A stretch of DNA of 26,243 nucleotides from UBA6049 sp965662345 (GTDB lineage Bacteria; Bacteroidota; Bacteroidia; Flavobacteriales_G; Salibacteraceae), in the NCBI GenBank assembly GCA_965662345.1, contig CBFIHE010000030.1, positions 1 to 26,243 on the forward strand, read 5' to 3'. The notes below the pieces were generated by a model. The model was not told the DNA's origin. It saw only the letters and a list, made by a program, of their open reading frames with translations, and did no database searches. Made by a program: the position numbers and the translations under genes. Positions 1-8,330 of the stretch are shown here, one piece after another; the stretch's first letter is position 1; each line of letters begins with the position of its first letter.

Positions 1-863
1 GCAAACAAAGAACCAGACAAATCATGGTCAAAAACCTGCGCTTCACCACCCGGACACCAACCTGCACGGTTGTAAATCCACGTACCAGTTTGCGCTTGAT
101 GAGCTTCACTTCCGCAGTCATCTTTCCAAACTGTGTTTTGATATAATTCTTGGCTGTTGGCAAATACCTTGAACCACTTGGCACAAAACTCAGCACAATT
201 ATCAGGGTTTCCGTTAGAAGCATCGTTTCCAAAACCATGTCCAGTAGCCACCAAGCGGAAAGTAGCGCCCTCTGAATTGGCATCTAAGTCTATAACCTTG
301 GTATCCAAATGGTCTTCTATTGGATTGCTGGCAAGACCATATTTGAACCCACCTGCACCAGAGCGATATACTTTATCTACTTTGAGTACTTCACGTGGCG
401 GAGTACCTTCGATAAAATCAAACCAAATGCTAATGGTAAAACCATCTTGGTAACCACCGTAATAGGCGTTTACTATTTTTTCTCCCGTAAGAAGCGGAGC
501 ATAATCGGTCACGTCAAATTGGTAATCATGAAACCATCCGTTAGGCTTATCTCCAGCATAAGGAGTAATGACACGGGCAAGCTCCAAACGGTCTACCGTA
601 GAATCATTTATGGGTGTCCAAAGCTCAATATTGGTTTTGTAATCCCACTCACTACATCCGCCTGTTGGGCATCCCAACTGATAGTGCATGATGATTTTTT
701 GAAATGAACCCGTTGTAGGAAACTGCACCGTATCTGGATACTGATTACTCCAGCTCCAGTGGGTTTCTTGATGCGATTGTATGGTTAAAGTATCACCAGG
801 AGCTGCTTGCAGCAATGCTGAGGCGCCCAAAAACAATGAAATAAATGCGTACAAATGCTTCAT
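1..863 (-). CDS. Secreted PNGase F-like protein, 3' end outside the window
   Basis: The frame opens with ATG at 863 and stays open to the left edge (287 complete codons), so the C-terminus is missing. Residues 1-20 form a signal peptide (Lys/hydrophobic/Ala-Gln-Ala). The remainder resembles the two-domain fold of peptide-N4-(N-acetyl-beta-glucosaminyl)asparagine amidase F, which removes N-glycans from proteins: a GCPTGGCSEWD motif at about 64-74, RVITPY at 97-102, a short FD..EGTP segment near 148-154, GCAEWC-like NCAEFC at 222-227, and RAGWCPGG at 266-273. By recalled alignment, the WD aspartate (Asp74) and Glu225 match PNGase F Asp60 and Glu206. The position matching Glu118 appears to be Tyr135. 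The fold assignment is firm. Enzyme activity is uncertain, and the protein could be a glycan-binding or altered-specificity relative. A C-terminal T9SS sorting domain would be expected but lies outside the window. Confidence 0.8.
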   Translation of the reverse strand, partial: MKHLYAFISLFLGASALLQAAPGDTLTIQSHQETHWSWSNQYPDTVQFPTTGSFQKIIMHYQLGCPTGGCSEWDYKTNIELWTPINDSTVDRLELARVITPYAGDKPNGWFHDYQFDVTDYAPLLTGEKIVNAYYGGYQDGFTISIWFDFIEGTPPREVLKVDKVYRSGAGGFKYGLASNPIEDHLDTKVIDLDANSEGATFRLVATGHGFGNDASNGNPDNCAEFCAKWFKVFANSQELYQNTVWKDDCGSEAHQAQTGTWIYNRAGWCPGGEAQVFDHDLSGSLF

Positions 864-1011
864 AGAACAAGCTTTTAATTGAGAAATTCTGTGGTATTAG
901 AGAATAACAAGTATAGCGTTTTTTTCTATGCTCGTTTAAGCCCGTATACATGACCGATGTTAGTAGGCAGGCTCGGTTGTTTTTCTAATTTTACCCGCAA
1001 ACACCCTTGAG

Positions 1012-2553
1012 ATGAGTGATAAGTTTGAAAAACTAAAGAAGAAGAACGAAGAAGCCCTTGTTGGAGGCGGTCAAAAGCGCATTGATGCGCAGCATAAAAA
1101 AGGGAAACTAACTGCCAGAGAACGCATAGACTTCTTGTTAGATGAAGGTTCCTTTGAAGAAATAGGCAAGCTAGTTACACACCGTAGCACCAATTTTGGC
1201 TTAGATAAGCAGATGTTTTACGGGGATGGTGTAGTAACAGGGTTTGGTACCATTAACGGAAGAATGGTCTATGTGTTTTCACAAGACTTTACTGTATTGG
1301 GAGGGTCGTTAGCAGAAGCACACGCAGAAAAGATTTGCCGTATTATGGATATGGCCATGAAAAATGGAGCACCAGTTATTGGGTTAAATGATTCTGGTGG
1401 AGCACGTATTCAAGAAGGGGTGGTATCTTTAGGTGGCTATGCCGATATTTTCTACAGAAATACACGTGCGTCTGGTGTGGTTCCTCAATTGAGTGCCATT
1501 TTAGGTCCATGTGCTGGTGGAGCGGTTTACTCTCCAGCATTAACAGATTTTATTTTGATGGCAGAGAATACCTCATACATGTTTGTTACTGGACCTAATG
1601 TGGTCAAAACAGTTACACATGAAGAAGTATCTGCAGAAGACTTGGGTGGTGCGCTTACGCATGCGTCTAAATCTGGCGTAACCCACTTTACTGCTGCTAA
1701 TGAAGTAGAGGTAATCAATCAGCTAAAGCAGCTGTTAAGCTACATGCCGCAAAACTGCGAAGAGGAATCTCCTTCATATAGTTATGAACCTTCAGATGAG
1801 GTACGTAAACGATTAAACAATATCATTCCAGATAACCCTAACCAACCGTACGATATGCGTGATGTGATTACTGAGGTAATTGACCGCGACTCGTTCATGG
1901 AGGTGCATAAAGATTATGCAGAGAATATTGTAGTTGGATTTGCTCGCCTAGGCGGAAAATCAATAGGAATTGTTGCAAATCAGCCAGCCGTGCTTGCTGG
2001 GGTGTTGGATATCAATAGTTCCAAAAAAGGTGCACGGTTTGTGCGCTTCTGCGATGCTTTTAACATTCCACTTTTGGTATTTGAAGATGTACCGGGTTTT
2101 CTTCCTGGAACCGATCAAGAATGGAATGGAATCATCTCAAATGGAGCTAAATTGCTCTTTGCCTTTAGTGAAGCAACCGTTCCAAGAATTACGGTTATTA
2201 CGCGCAAGGCTTATGGAGGTGCTTATGATGTAATGAACTCTAAGCATATTGGTGCAGATATGAATTACGCATGGCCATCAGCAGAGATTGCTGTAATGGG
2301 AGCCAAAGGTGCCGCTGAAATCATTTTCAGAAAAGAGATTTCCGCTGCGGATGACCCTGCCGCCAAACATGCCGAGAAAGAAGCGGAATACGCAGACATG
2401 TTTGCACACCCGTATCGCGCTGCGGCCAGAGGTTATGTAGATGAGGTGATTACTCCAGAGAATACGCGTGTTAAATTGATTAAGGCATTTAAAATGCTTG
2501 AGAAGAAAGCAGAAACACTTCCCAAAAAGAAGCATTCCAACATCCCTCTCTAA
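1012..2553 (+). CDS. pccB: Acyl-CoA carboxylase carboxyltransferase subunit, propionyl-CoA type
   Basis: The 513-residue length is typical of PccB/methylmalonyl-CoA carboxyltransferase subunits, which move carboxyl from biotin to propionyl-CoA to give methylmalonyl-CoA. The N-terminal carboxyltransferase half carries GLNDSGGARIQEGV (124-137) and GPCAGGAVYSPALTDF (165-180). The C-terminal half carries FEDVPGFLPG (357-366) and TRKAYGGAYDVM (397-408). Asp406 in the last motif corresponds to the residue that favours propionyl-CoA over longer acyl-CoAs in actinobacterial PccB, so propionyl-CoA is the inferred substrate. No biotin carboxylase or biotin carrier gene lies next to it, so its partner subunits must be encoded elsewhere. 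The ATG at 1012 is the natural start and matches family N-termini. Downstream, 72 nt separate it from the degraded kinase locus. Confidence 0.93.
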   Translation: MSDKFEKLKKKNEEALVGGGQKRIDAQHKKGKLTARERIDFLLDEGSFEEIGKLVTHRSTNFGLDKQMFYGDGVVTGFGTINGRMVYVFSQDFTVLGGSLAEAHAEKICRIMDMAMKNGAPVIGLNDSGGARIQEGVVSLGGYADIFYRNTRASGVVPQLSAILGPCAGGAVYSPALTDFILMAENTSYMFVTGPNVVKTVTHEEVSAEDLGGALTHASKSGVTHFTAANEVEVINQLKQLLSYMPQNCEEESPSYSYEPSDEVRKRLNNIIPDNPNQPYDMRDVITEVIDRDSFMEVHKDYAENIVVGFARLGGKSIGIVANQPAVLAGVLDINSSKKGARFVRFCDAFNIPLLVFEDVPGFLPGTDQEWNGIISNGAKLLFAFSEATVPRITVITRKAYGGAYDVMNSKHIGADMNYAWPSAEIAVMGAKGAAEIIFRKEISAADDPAAKHAEKEAEYADMFAHPYRAAARGYVDEVITPENTRVKLIKAFKMLEKKAETLPKKKHSNIPL

Positions 2554-2625
2554 ATTTAGGGTAATATACGGATGGAGAAAGCCGAAATACAGCGCTAAGT
2601 TTGAGGCAACAAAAACCTTAAGCTT

Positions 2626-4486
2626 ATGCGCTTTTTTATTTTCCTCCTGCTTCTTACGAGTGCAACATCGGCTTATACACAAGAAGCTAAGAACGATGCA
2701 TTGATTGACAGCTTGTACTCCGAGTTATCAAAGGCTACGGATGATTCTACGCTTACCTCTATTCACTACAGGTTGGGTAGAAGGTTATACACCTTTAATC
2801 CAGATACCTTTGCATACCATGCCCAAGAGATGATTAGGCTCGCAAAAAGTTCTGGTAATGATTACATGTTGGCCAAGGGGCTTCAACTTATGGGCACGCT
2901 CAACAAAAACAAAGGGGTTTTTGATAAAGCGTTGGAATATCAGCTTCAAGCTCTTCCCCTTATGGCAAACAGCAGTTTTCCAGGAGACCATGCTTCCAAC
3001 CTCAATGCCGTTGGTGTGCTTTACAAGACCATGGGAGATTATGAGAAGGCACTCCCGTATTATAGGCAGTCGTTAGAGATTTGTCAGCGCGAAAGATACG
3101 CGAACCCGTGTGCCATGATTTTGAACAACATTGGTACCATTCATGATGCATTAGGCAATGCCGATAGCGCTATGCAGTACTATCAAATGGGGTTAGATAC
3201 CTGTTTAGTACACAATTTAACAGTCGCAAAGGCGCTTTCTTATAACAACATTGGTGAAGTATACGCCAAGGCTAATCAATATGATTCTGCACAGAAGTAC
3301 TTCTTACTCACCCTACCCATAGATCGTGCAACGGGGAATAAATTTGGTTCTGTTAATACTTACATGAATATAGGTTCTTCATACATGCTGATGGAGAATT
3401 ATAGGATGGCGCATACATATCTAGACACTGTAGAAATTTTAGCGCAAGAGCTAAATGCGGCTTATCTCTTAAAAAAACATCCTTTTTGTGAAGCAAAGAG
3501 TTTTGGCAGAAGAAGGCCTCTTTAAGGAGTCGCTGCAGGCAATGAGGGCTTATTCAGATTTATCAGACTCATTGCTCAATGAAACTAAGGTGGAGTAAAT
3601 GGCAGAAATGGAAGCCAAATATGAAACAGCCAAAAAAGAGAAGGAATTGGCCATTGCGGAACGTGAGAAGGCAGATATAGCTTTGGATGCTGAGAATAAT
3701 GAGAACCTAGCGCTTACAATTGGGATATCTGCTTTGCTCATTTTAGGTATTGCTGGTTTTTACTTTTATAAACGAAGGTCTGAACTTAGGAGTGAGTTGA
3801 AAGATGCTGTAATTGCCGAAAAGCAAAAGGGATTAGATGCTGTAATTCATGCCACAGATGAAGAAGGAAAAAGAATTGCAAAAGAGTTGCATGATGGAAT
3901 CGCCCAAACGCTATCTGGATTAAAACTAGGTTTTGATAGCGTTCAAAACGACCTTTCCTTTAATAATGAGAGCGCTCAAGATAAGTATCGCTCTTCTTTA
4001 AATTATTTGGAGTCAGCTTGCGATGAAATACGAACCATCTCACACCAAATGATGCCTAAGGCTTTATCTGAAAATGGCTTAGTCGCCTCCATTGATGATA
4101 TGCTCAACAGAAGTTTAGGCAATACCAAAGTTCGCTACAACTTTGAGTACTTTGGACTAATAGAAACGGCTCGTTTTAATGAAAGAATAGAATTGGATGT
4201 TTACCGTATTTGCCAAGAAATGGTAAATAATGTAATAAAGCATGCAGGAGCAAATGAAGTGAATGTACAGTTGATGAAGAATGAGTGCCACCTTATTCTT
4301 CTAGTTGAAGATGATGGCAAAGGCTTTGATATACAGGGCTTAAATAGAGAGGGTATTGGTCTAATGAATATTCATTCACGCGCAGGAACGGTACAAGGAG
4401 AGGTGAGCTTTCAAAAGGGTCCTGCAAGAGGTACTGTGGCTACAGTTAGAATTCCATTGAAAAATACTTCTATTAGTGCTGCTTGA
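2626..4486 (+). pseudogene. TPR-transmembrane sensor histidine kinase, broken by frameshift and stop
   Basis: One ancestral gene is split into two readable pieces. The first (2626-3525) encodes a signal peptide (about residues 1-18) and tandem TPRs. The second (3599-4486) encodes a coiled coil, a transmembrane helix near LALTIGISALLILGIAGF, a HisKA_3 box with RIAKELHDG (phospho-acceptor His), the ATPase N-box CQEMVNNVIKHA, the G1 box DDGKGFD and the G2 box GIGLMNI. Omitting one A from the run of seven A at 3471-3477 changes the frame so that 3488-3595 reads VKQRVLAEEGLFKESLQAMR and on to LLNETKVE. That stretch runs directly into an in-frame TAA at 3596-3598 just before the Met at 3599. Two independent lesions therefore separate sensor and kinase. 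An original CAA (Gln) at the stop is likely from the usual linker pattern in this family. A kinase fragment could still be translated from 3599, but it would lack the sensor. Confidence 0.85.
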
Positions 4487-4518
4487 TTACTAATTTTAGA
4501 GTGAATCAATCTAGGTAC

Positions 4519-6768
4519 ATGCTAAAGAAGTCAATCCTTTTTATTTGTTCATTTTTCATAGTATTTATGGGTTGGGGATTGAATCCCGATTCCCTCTGGA
4601 ATGCTGCAGAATCTCAATCTGACGAACAGAAAATAGAGACGTACACTCTCTTAAGTGATTACTATTTAGAGAATAATCAAGATTCCGTACAGTTAGTTGT
4701 TGATGCACTTCTCGCAATTAAGGGTAACAAGGCTGCGGAGCTTCAATCAAAGTTGATTACTGCTACTGCCGCCTATTATGAGGGTGACAACGATAAAGCC
4801 ATATCGCTAAGCTTCGCTGGCGAACGCGAATCTGCAAAGGAGAATTTCTCCAAACTTGAAGTGAGTTTCAGACACACGCGTGCTTTATGCTATTAAGCCC
4901 AATCATTTTATGAAAGTGCACTTGAGTTAGCTAGAGAGAATGTATCCATGTCAGACTCCCTAGACTACCCCAGGGGTCAAGGAGACGCGCTCATTCTCAT
5001 GGCAAATATTTTTATTCAAAAGGGCAGAATGGGCTCTGCCATGTTTACTGCGCTCAATGCTTGAAAGATTGTACAGTACTCTAAAGACGAGGTTTCAAGT
5101 ATTGTAGTATGCCAGCTCTTTGGAAATGTGAATTTATACCAAGGGAATTACCCAGAAGCACTTGATTTTTACTTGAAAGCTTATGAAAGGGCTAGCAGCA
5201 GGGGCGACCAATTACGGGTTGCAAAACTGTTGAACAATATGGGTATTGTTCATTCAAGTATGGGTGACAAAGAAAAAGCCGAGTCGTATTATTTACGCTC
5301 TAAAAAAATGAGGAGCGATATTGGAGATTTAGCAGGTGTTGGAGCAACCTTAATTTCACTAGGTAATCTCTGGGTAAAAAATATGCCTTTACGCGCTCAG
5401 CCTTACTACGAAGAAGCTCTTCAAATATTTAGAGAGGCAGATGATAAAAAGAATCTCGGTCAAGCCTTAAATAACATTGCCAACATGTATTACTACAACG
5501 GTAAATACGAGCAAAGCATCCCGCTAACTCTTGAAGCATTAGAGATTCAAAGAAGCATTGGAAACAAGCAGGAAGAAAGCCTGGTGCTCATGAATTTGGG
5601 TTACAACTACATGATGTTAGATCAGGCGGAGAAAGCGGAAAGTAGTTTTATCTCCTCACTCAAGCTTGCACGAGAAATAGGCAGTAAAGATCAAATTGCT
5701 GAATCGCTCATCGGATTAGGAGATTTTTATGAGCACTTTATGAAGTTTGAGCAAGCAAACAACTTCAGAAACAAGTATATCCTATACAGTGATAGCTTGA
5801 ATAAGGGAGAAACCGCACAAAAAGTTGTAGAACTTCAACTTAAGTTTGAGACGAAGCTTAAAGAGCAGCAAATTGAACCCCTTACCCGCGAGAGTGAATT
5901 AGCAACGTTATGCCTTGAAAAACAACAAACAACTATTGTAAAGCAAAGGAGTCAATTAGTATTTTTCTTGTCTTTTTTCTTCTTATTCATGTTAATGATT
6001 TATGGAAGCTACAAGCGCTTAAAAATGCGTAAGCAGCAAGAATTAGATGCCACCATCATTCGAGAGCAAAAAGCTGGTTTAAAAGCAGTGGTTAGAGCTA
6101 CTGCAAATGAACGGCAGCGTATTGCTAAAGATTTGCATGATGGAGTTACTCAAACCCTCTCTGGGGTTCGGTTAGCTTTAGATCGTTTTTCACAAGAATT
6201 GAACTTTGAGAAAGATTTAGAAAAAGAACGCTTTAAACAGACCGTTGAATATTTAGGGGATGCAGGGAATGAAATAAGACAGATTGCGCATCAAATGATG
6301 CCTGCTGTTTTGTCAAAAATGGGTCTCATTTCTGCTCTTCAAGACATGTTAGAAAAGTCGCTAGGTCACACCAAATTCAACTACCAGTTTGAGTTTTTTG
6401 GTATGAGTGAAACCTATCGACCCCATTCAGATATAGAAGTTAACTTGTTCAGAATCTGTCAAGAATTGGTTCAAAATGTTATCAAGCATAGTGGTGCTTC
6501 TCAAGTTCATATTCAATTACTGAAAGAACCAGGTGAGCTTGTTTTAAGAATTGCAGATGATGGAATGGGTTTTGAATCACATGAAGTAAAAAGAGGGTTG
6601 GGATTGAATAATATTAGAGCTCGAGTGGCCTCTTTGAATGGCCATTTAACTTTTGGTTCGGAGTTAATTCGCTATTTAGAAGGAGTGCAGGCAGATGTTG
6701 TCAAAGTAGATTTGGATATGCTAGAGAAAGATGATTTTGGAGTTATAGAATATTTTTCAGCGAAATAA
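4519..6768 (+). pseudogene. Second TPR-histidine kinase, two internal stops, fused to regulator remnant
   Basis: This is a paralogue of the preceding kinase. From the ATG at 4519 (signal peptide in residues 1-20) a single frame continues through TAA at 4894-4896 and TGA at 5062-5064 and then stays open to TAA at 6766. The readable parts are 4519-4893 (N-terminal TPR region) and roughly 5065-6768. The latter holds several TPRs, a transmembrane helix near LVFFLSFFFLFMLMIYG, HisKA_3 RIAKDLHDG, N-box CQELVQNVIKHS, G1 DDGMGFE and G2 GLGLNNI. After GHLTFGSE (about 6665) the kinase ending expected from the upstream paralogue is absent. The frame instead enters receiver-domain sequence (ADVVKVDLDMLEKDDFGVIE), which belongs to the response regulator. 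An in-frame deletion has thus removed the kinase C-terminus, the intergenic gap and the first part of the receiver. An upstream TTG at 4483 overlaps the previous gene and is a poor start. Confidence 0.85.
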
Positions 6769-6795
6769 TCAGCACCCAAAACTATTCTCTTAACC

Positions 6796-7194
6796 ATGCA
6801 CAACGAAAAAGGAATCATTCGTAAAGCTCTAGACTTAGATGCAAGTGGTTTTTTGCTTAAAACTACAGATAAAGATGAATTGCTTAATGCCATTAGAAAG
6901 GTGTATAGGGGAGGGCAGGCATTTTCAACAGATGTTACTATGACTCTTTTAAGTTCGAACTCTGGAAAACCTAAAGATGAGACACACTACGCAGAAAGTG
7001 ATGTTGAGTTAACCGAACGAGAAAGAGAGATTTTAACACTAATAGCAAGAGGTAAGAGTAACAAAGAGGTTGATGAAGAATTATACATTAGCAATAGAAC
7101 CGTTGATACGCATAGAACCAACATGATGAAGAAGTTAGATGTACATAACCTAGCGGGGCTCATCAGAATTGCGTTTGAACGAGGTTTGGTATGA
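6796..7194 (+). pseudogene. NarL/FixJ-type response regulator, only C-terminal part readable
   Basis: The readable part starts at an internal Met in the receiver domain (KTILLTMHNEKG in the ancestral reading). It continues through receiver helices alpha4-alpha5, with SGFLLKTTDKDEL carrying the conserved Lys, and ends in a LuxR-type helix-turn-helix: LTEREREILTLIARGKSN, then ISNRTVDTHRTNMMKKL. The same frame runs upstream without a shift: 6769-6795 reads SAPKTILLT, a TAA stands at 6766, and 6666-6765 is receiver sequence with the aspartate motif in altered form (VDLDML, where VDLDMP is usual, and KDD where a DG is usual). The first third of the receiver is missing because of the fusion to the kinase. 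The fragment could make a constitutive DNA-binding stub if translated from 6796, but no ribosome-binding context is evident. It was presumably the partner of the upstream kinases. Confidence 0.8.
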
Positions 7195-7257
7195 AGTTTG
7201 TAACTTTTACTACATAATTTTAAACGTTAACTTCGTTAATAATCAAAAGCATACATA

Positions 7258-7878
7258 ATGAAAAACACTTGGAACTTGGGTCTGGCCTTTTTGGCATTCA
7301 CACTTTTTGCTTTCACGCCCTCAGGCGATAAAACGAAAGAACTAGAAATAGGAGATACATCTAAGGCATTTGAGTACGAAGTGCTAGATGCAGCCAATAA
7401 CGCGAAACCCTTACAAGACTACGCTGGTGAAAATGGCTTGCTAGTCGTGTTTTCATCAAATACATGCCCATTCGTAGTTGCTTGGGAAGATAGGTATAAT
7501 GACCTGGCAGAGCTTGCAAGAAACTACGGCATTAATATGGTGTTGTTAAATTCTAATGAAGCCTTTAGAGGTGATGAAGATTCACCAGTAAACATGAGAG
7601 AGCACGCTGCGAATTTGAATTATTCCATGCCATACCTTAGAGATGATAACCATAGAATAGCCGATGCATTTGGAGCTAAAACTACTCCGCACGTTTTTCT
7701 TTTTGACAATAGCCTAAGACTCGCGTACAAAGGCGCTATTGATGATAACTATAAAAGCAAAGACGAAGTTGAAGAGACCTATGCTGCAAATGCTATTACA
7801 GCATTGGGTGAAGGCGTAACTATTCCAATACCAGAGACTAAGGCCATGGGGTGTAGTATTAAACGCGTCAAAAAGTAA
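7258..7878 (+). CDS. Exported thioredoxin-fold (AhpC/TSA-like) protein
   Basis: This 206-residue protein has an N-terminal hydrophobic export signal (about 1-20) followed by a redoxin domain. The active-site region reads SSNTCPFVVAWEDRY, with peroxidatic-type Cys70 and no second cysteine in a CXXC pattern (Val73 occupies that place). The cis-proline region is KTTPHVFLFD (Pro144), and the protein ends in a GCSIKR motif (Cys199). That C-terminal motif is characteristic of a redoxin subfamily whose members end in GC-[NS]-IKW. The role is inferred to be thiol-based redox or peroxide handling in the periplasm or at the membrane; the substrate is unknown. The two cysteines may form a resolving pair, which is inference. 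The gene stands alone: 63 nt separate it from the degraded regulator, and a strong terminator begins 20 nt after its stop. Confidence 0.8.
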   Translation: MKNTWNLGLAFLAFTLFAFTPSGDKTKELEIGDTSKAFEYEVLDAANNAKPLQDYAGENGLLVVFSSNTCPFVVAWEDRYNDLAELARNYGINMVLLNSNEAFRGDEDSPVNMREHAANLNYSMPYLRDDNHRIADAFGAKTTPHVFLFDNSLRLAYKGAIDDNYKSKDEVEETYAANAITALGEGVTIPIPETKAMGCSIKRVKK

Positions 7879-7898
7879 ACGCCAAAATAGTGTTTGAG

Positions 7899-7923
7899 AA
7901 AGGGTCTTTTAGACCCTTTTTTT
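7899..7923 (+). terminator. Intrinsic terminator between convergent genes
   Basis: AAAGGGTCT (7899-7907) pairs perfectly with AGACCCTTT (7911-7919) around a TTT loop, followed by a T run to 7923. It ends the redoxin gene. On the other strand it overlaps the 3' end of the small gene at 7909-8103, whose stop lies inside the stem, so it probably serves both directions. Confidence 0.85.
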
Positions 7924-8103
7924 ATGCCCTTTTTTAACCTTGGAAAAACCAAGACCAAGCCCTGCCGTAGCAAGCAACATCAACCCCATATTAATTGGAG
8001 TTGCATTTCCACTACCAGGGGGCGGTGGAGGAATGCCTATTGCTAGTTCACAATTAAAAGCTAGGAAGGCAATAAGCACAATGCGCAAAAGCCGGTTATT
8101 CAT
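7909..8103 (-). CDS. Small proline-rich membrane protein with C-terminal helix
   Basis: The 64-residue protein starts at the ATG at 8103. It has an N-terminal hydrophobic signal or helix (about 5-20), the linker GIPPPPPGSGNATPIN (23-38), a second hydrophobic helix (about 39-54) and a basic tail (SKVKKGHKKRV). This architecture (signal, poly-Pro/Gly linker, a 'P-I-[DN]-x-G-L' turn, hydrophobic helix, positive tail) recurs in small unannotated Bacteroidota proteins and resembles a sorting-signal or membrane-anchor module. Its function is unknown. A longer reading from 8217 exists, but the added segment lacks a signal peptide at its N-terminus and would bury the real one, so the internal Met is preferred. 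Its 3' end shares the hairpin terminator with the redoxin gene. Confidence 0.65.
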   Translation of the reverse strand: MNNRLLRIVLIAFLAFNCELAIGIPPPPPGSGNATPINMGLMLLATAGLGLGFSKVKKGHKKRV

Positions 8104-8330
8104 GTGTCCCTCAATTTGAATTAAACCGAGCAAAAAGTTGTAAGGCAACAAAAAAGGAACAGCTTGTGCTTCAGGATAATACAAGTTTACAAAGCTAGAT
8201 TCGTGTTCTAGTAACACTTACAGCCAAGTTTTCAAGAGTTAAATGTTAATAGGAACAATGAGTTAATCTCTAGCAGCTAAGAGCTACCTCCTACAAAGAA
8301 TTTATTTTGCATCAAATTAGTTTAATAGGT

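Noticed and set aside
157..707. Two overlapping plus-strand frames at the left edge
   Set aside because: Both are antisense to the PNGase F-like gene, which has a signal peptide and family motifs.
2278..2682. 134-codon minus-strand frame
   Set aside because: It lies mostly antisense to the well-supported end of pccB and the start of kinase 1, with Cys/Lys-rich sequence and no family resemblance.
3465..3490. Programmed ribosomal -1 frameshift at the A7 run
   Set aside because: A -1 shift after the A run soon meets TGA in the new frame. The frame needed is +1, and a stop follows at 3596 in any case.
4483..4518. TTG at 4483 as start of the second kinase
   Set aside because: It overlaps the end of the previous gene and puts polar residues before the signal peptide. 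The ATG at 4519 begins directly with the signal peptide.
2626..7194. Alternative genetic code explaining the internal stops
   Set aside because: TAA, TAG and TGA all end intact genes elsewhere in the window, and one lesion is a frameshift, so decay is the simpler explanation.
8104..8217. Longer N-terminus for the small proline-rich protein
   Set aside because: It would place 38 mostly polar residues ahead of an obvious signal peptide.
8307..8330. TTG at 8307 as start of purD
   Set aside because: The ATG at 8331 gives the exact family N-terminus (MKALVLGSGGREHAL). The added eight residues have no counterpart.
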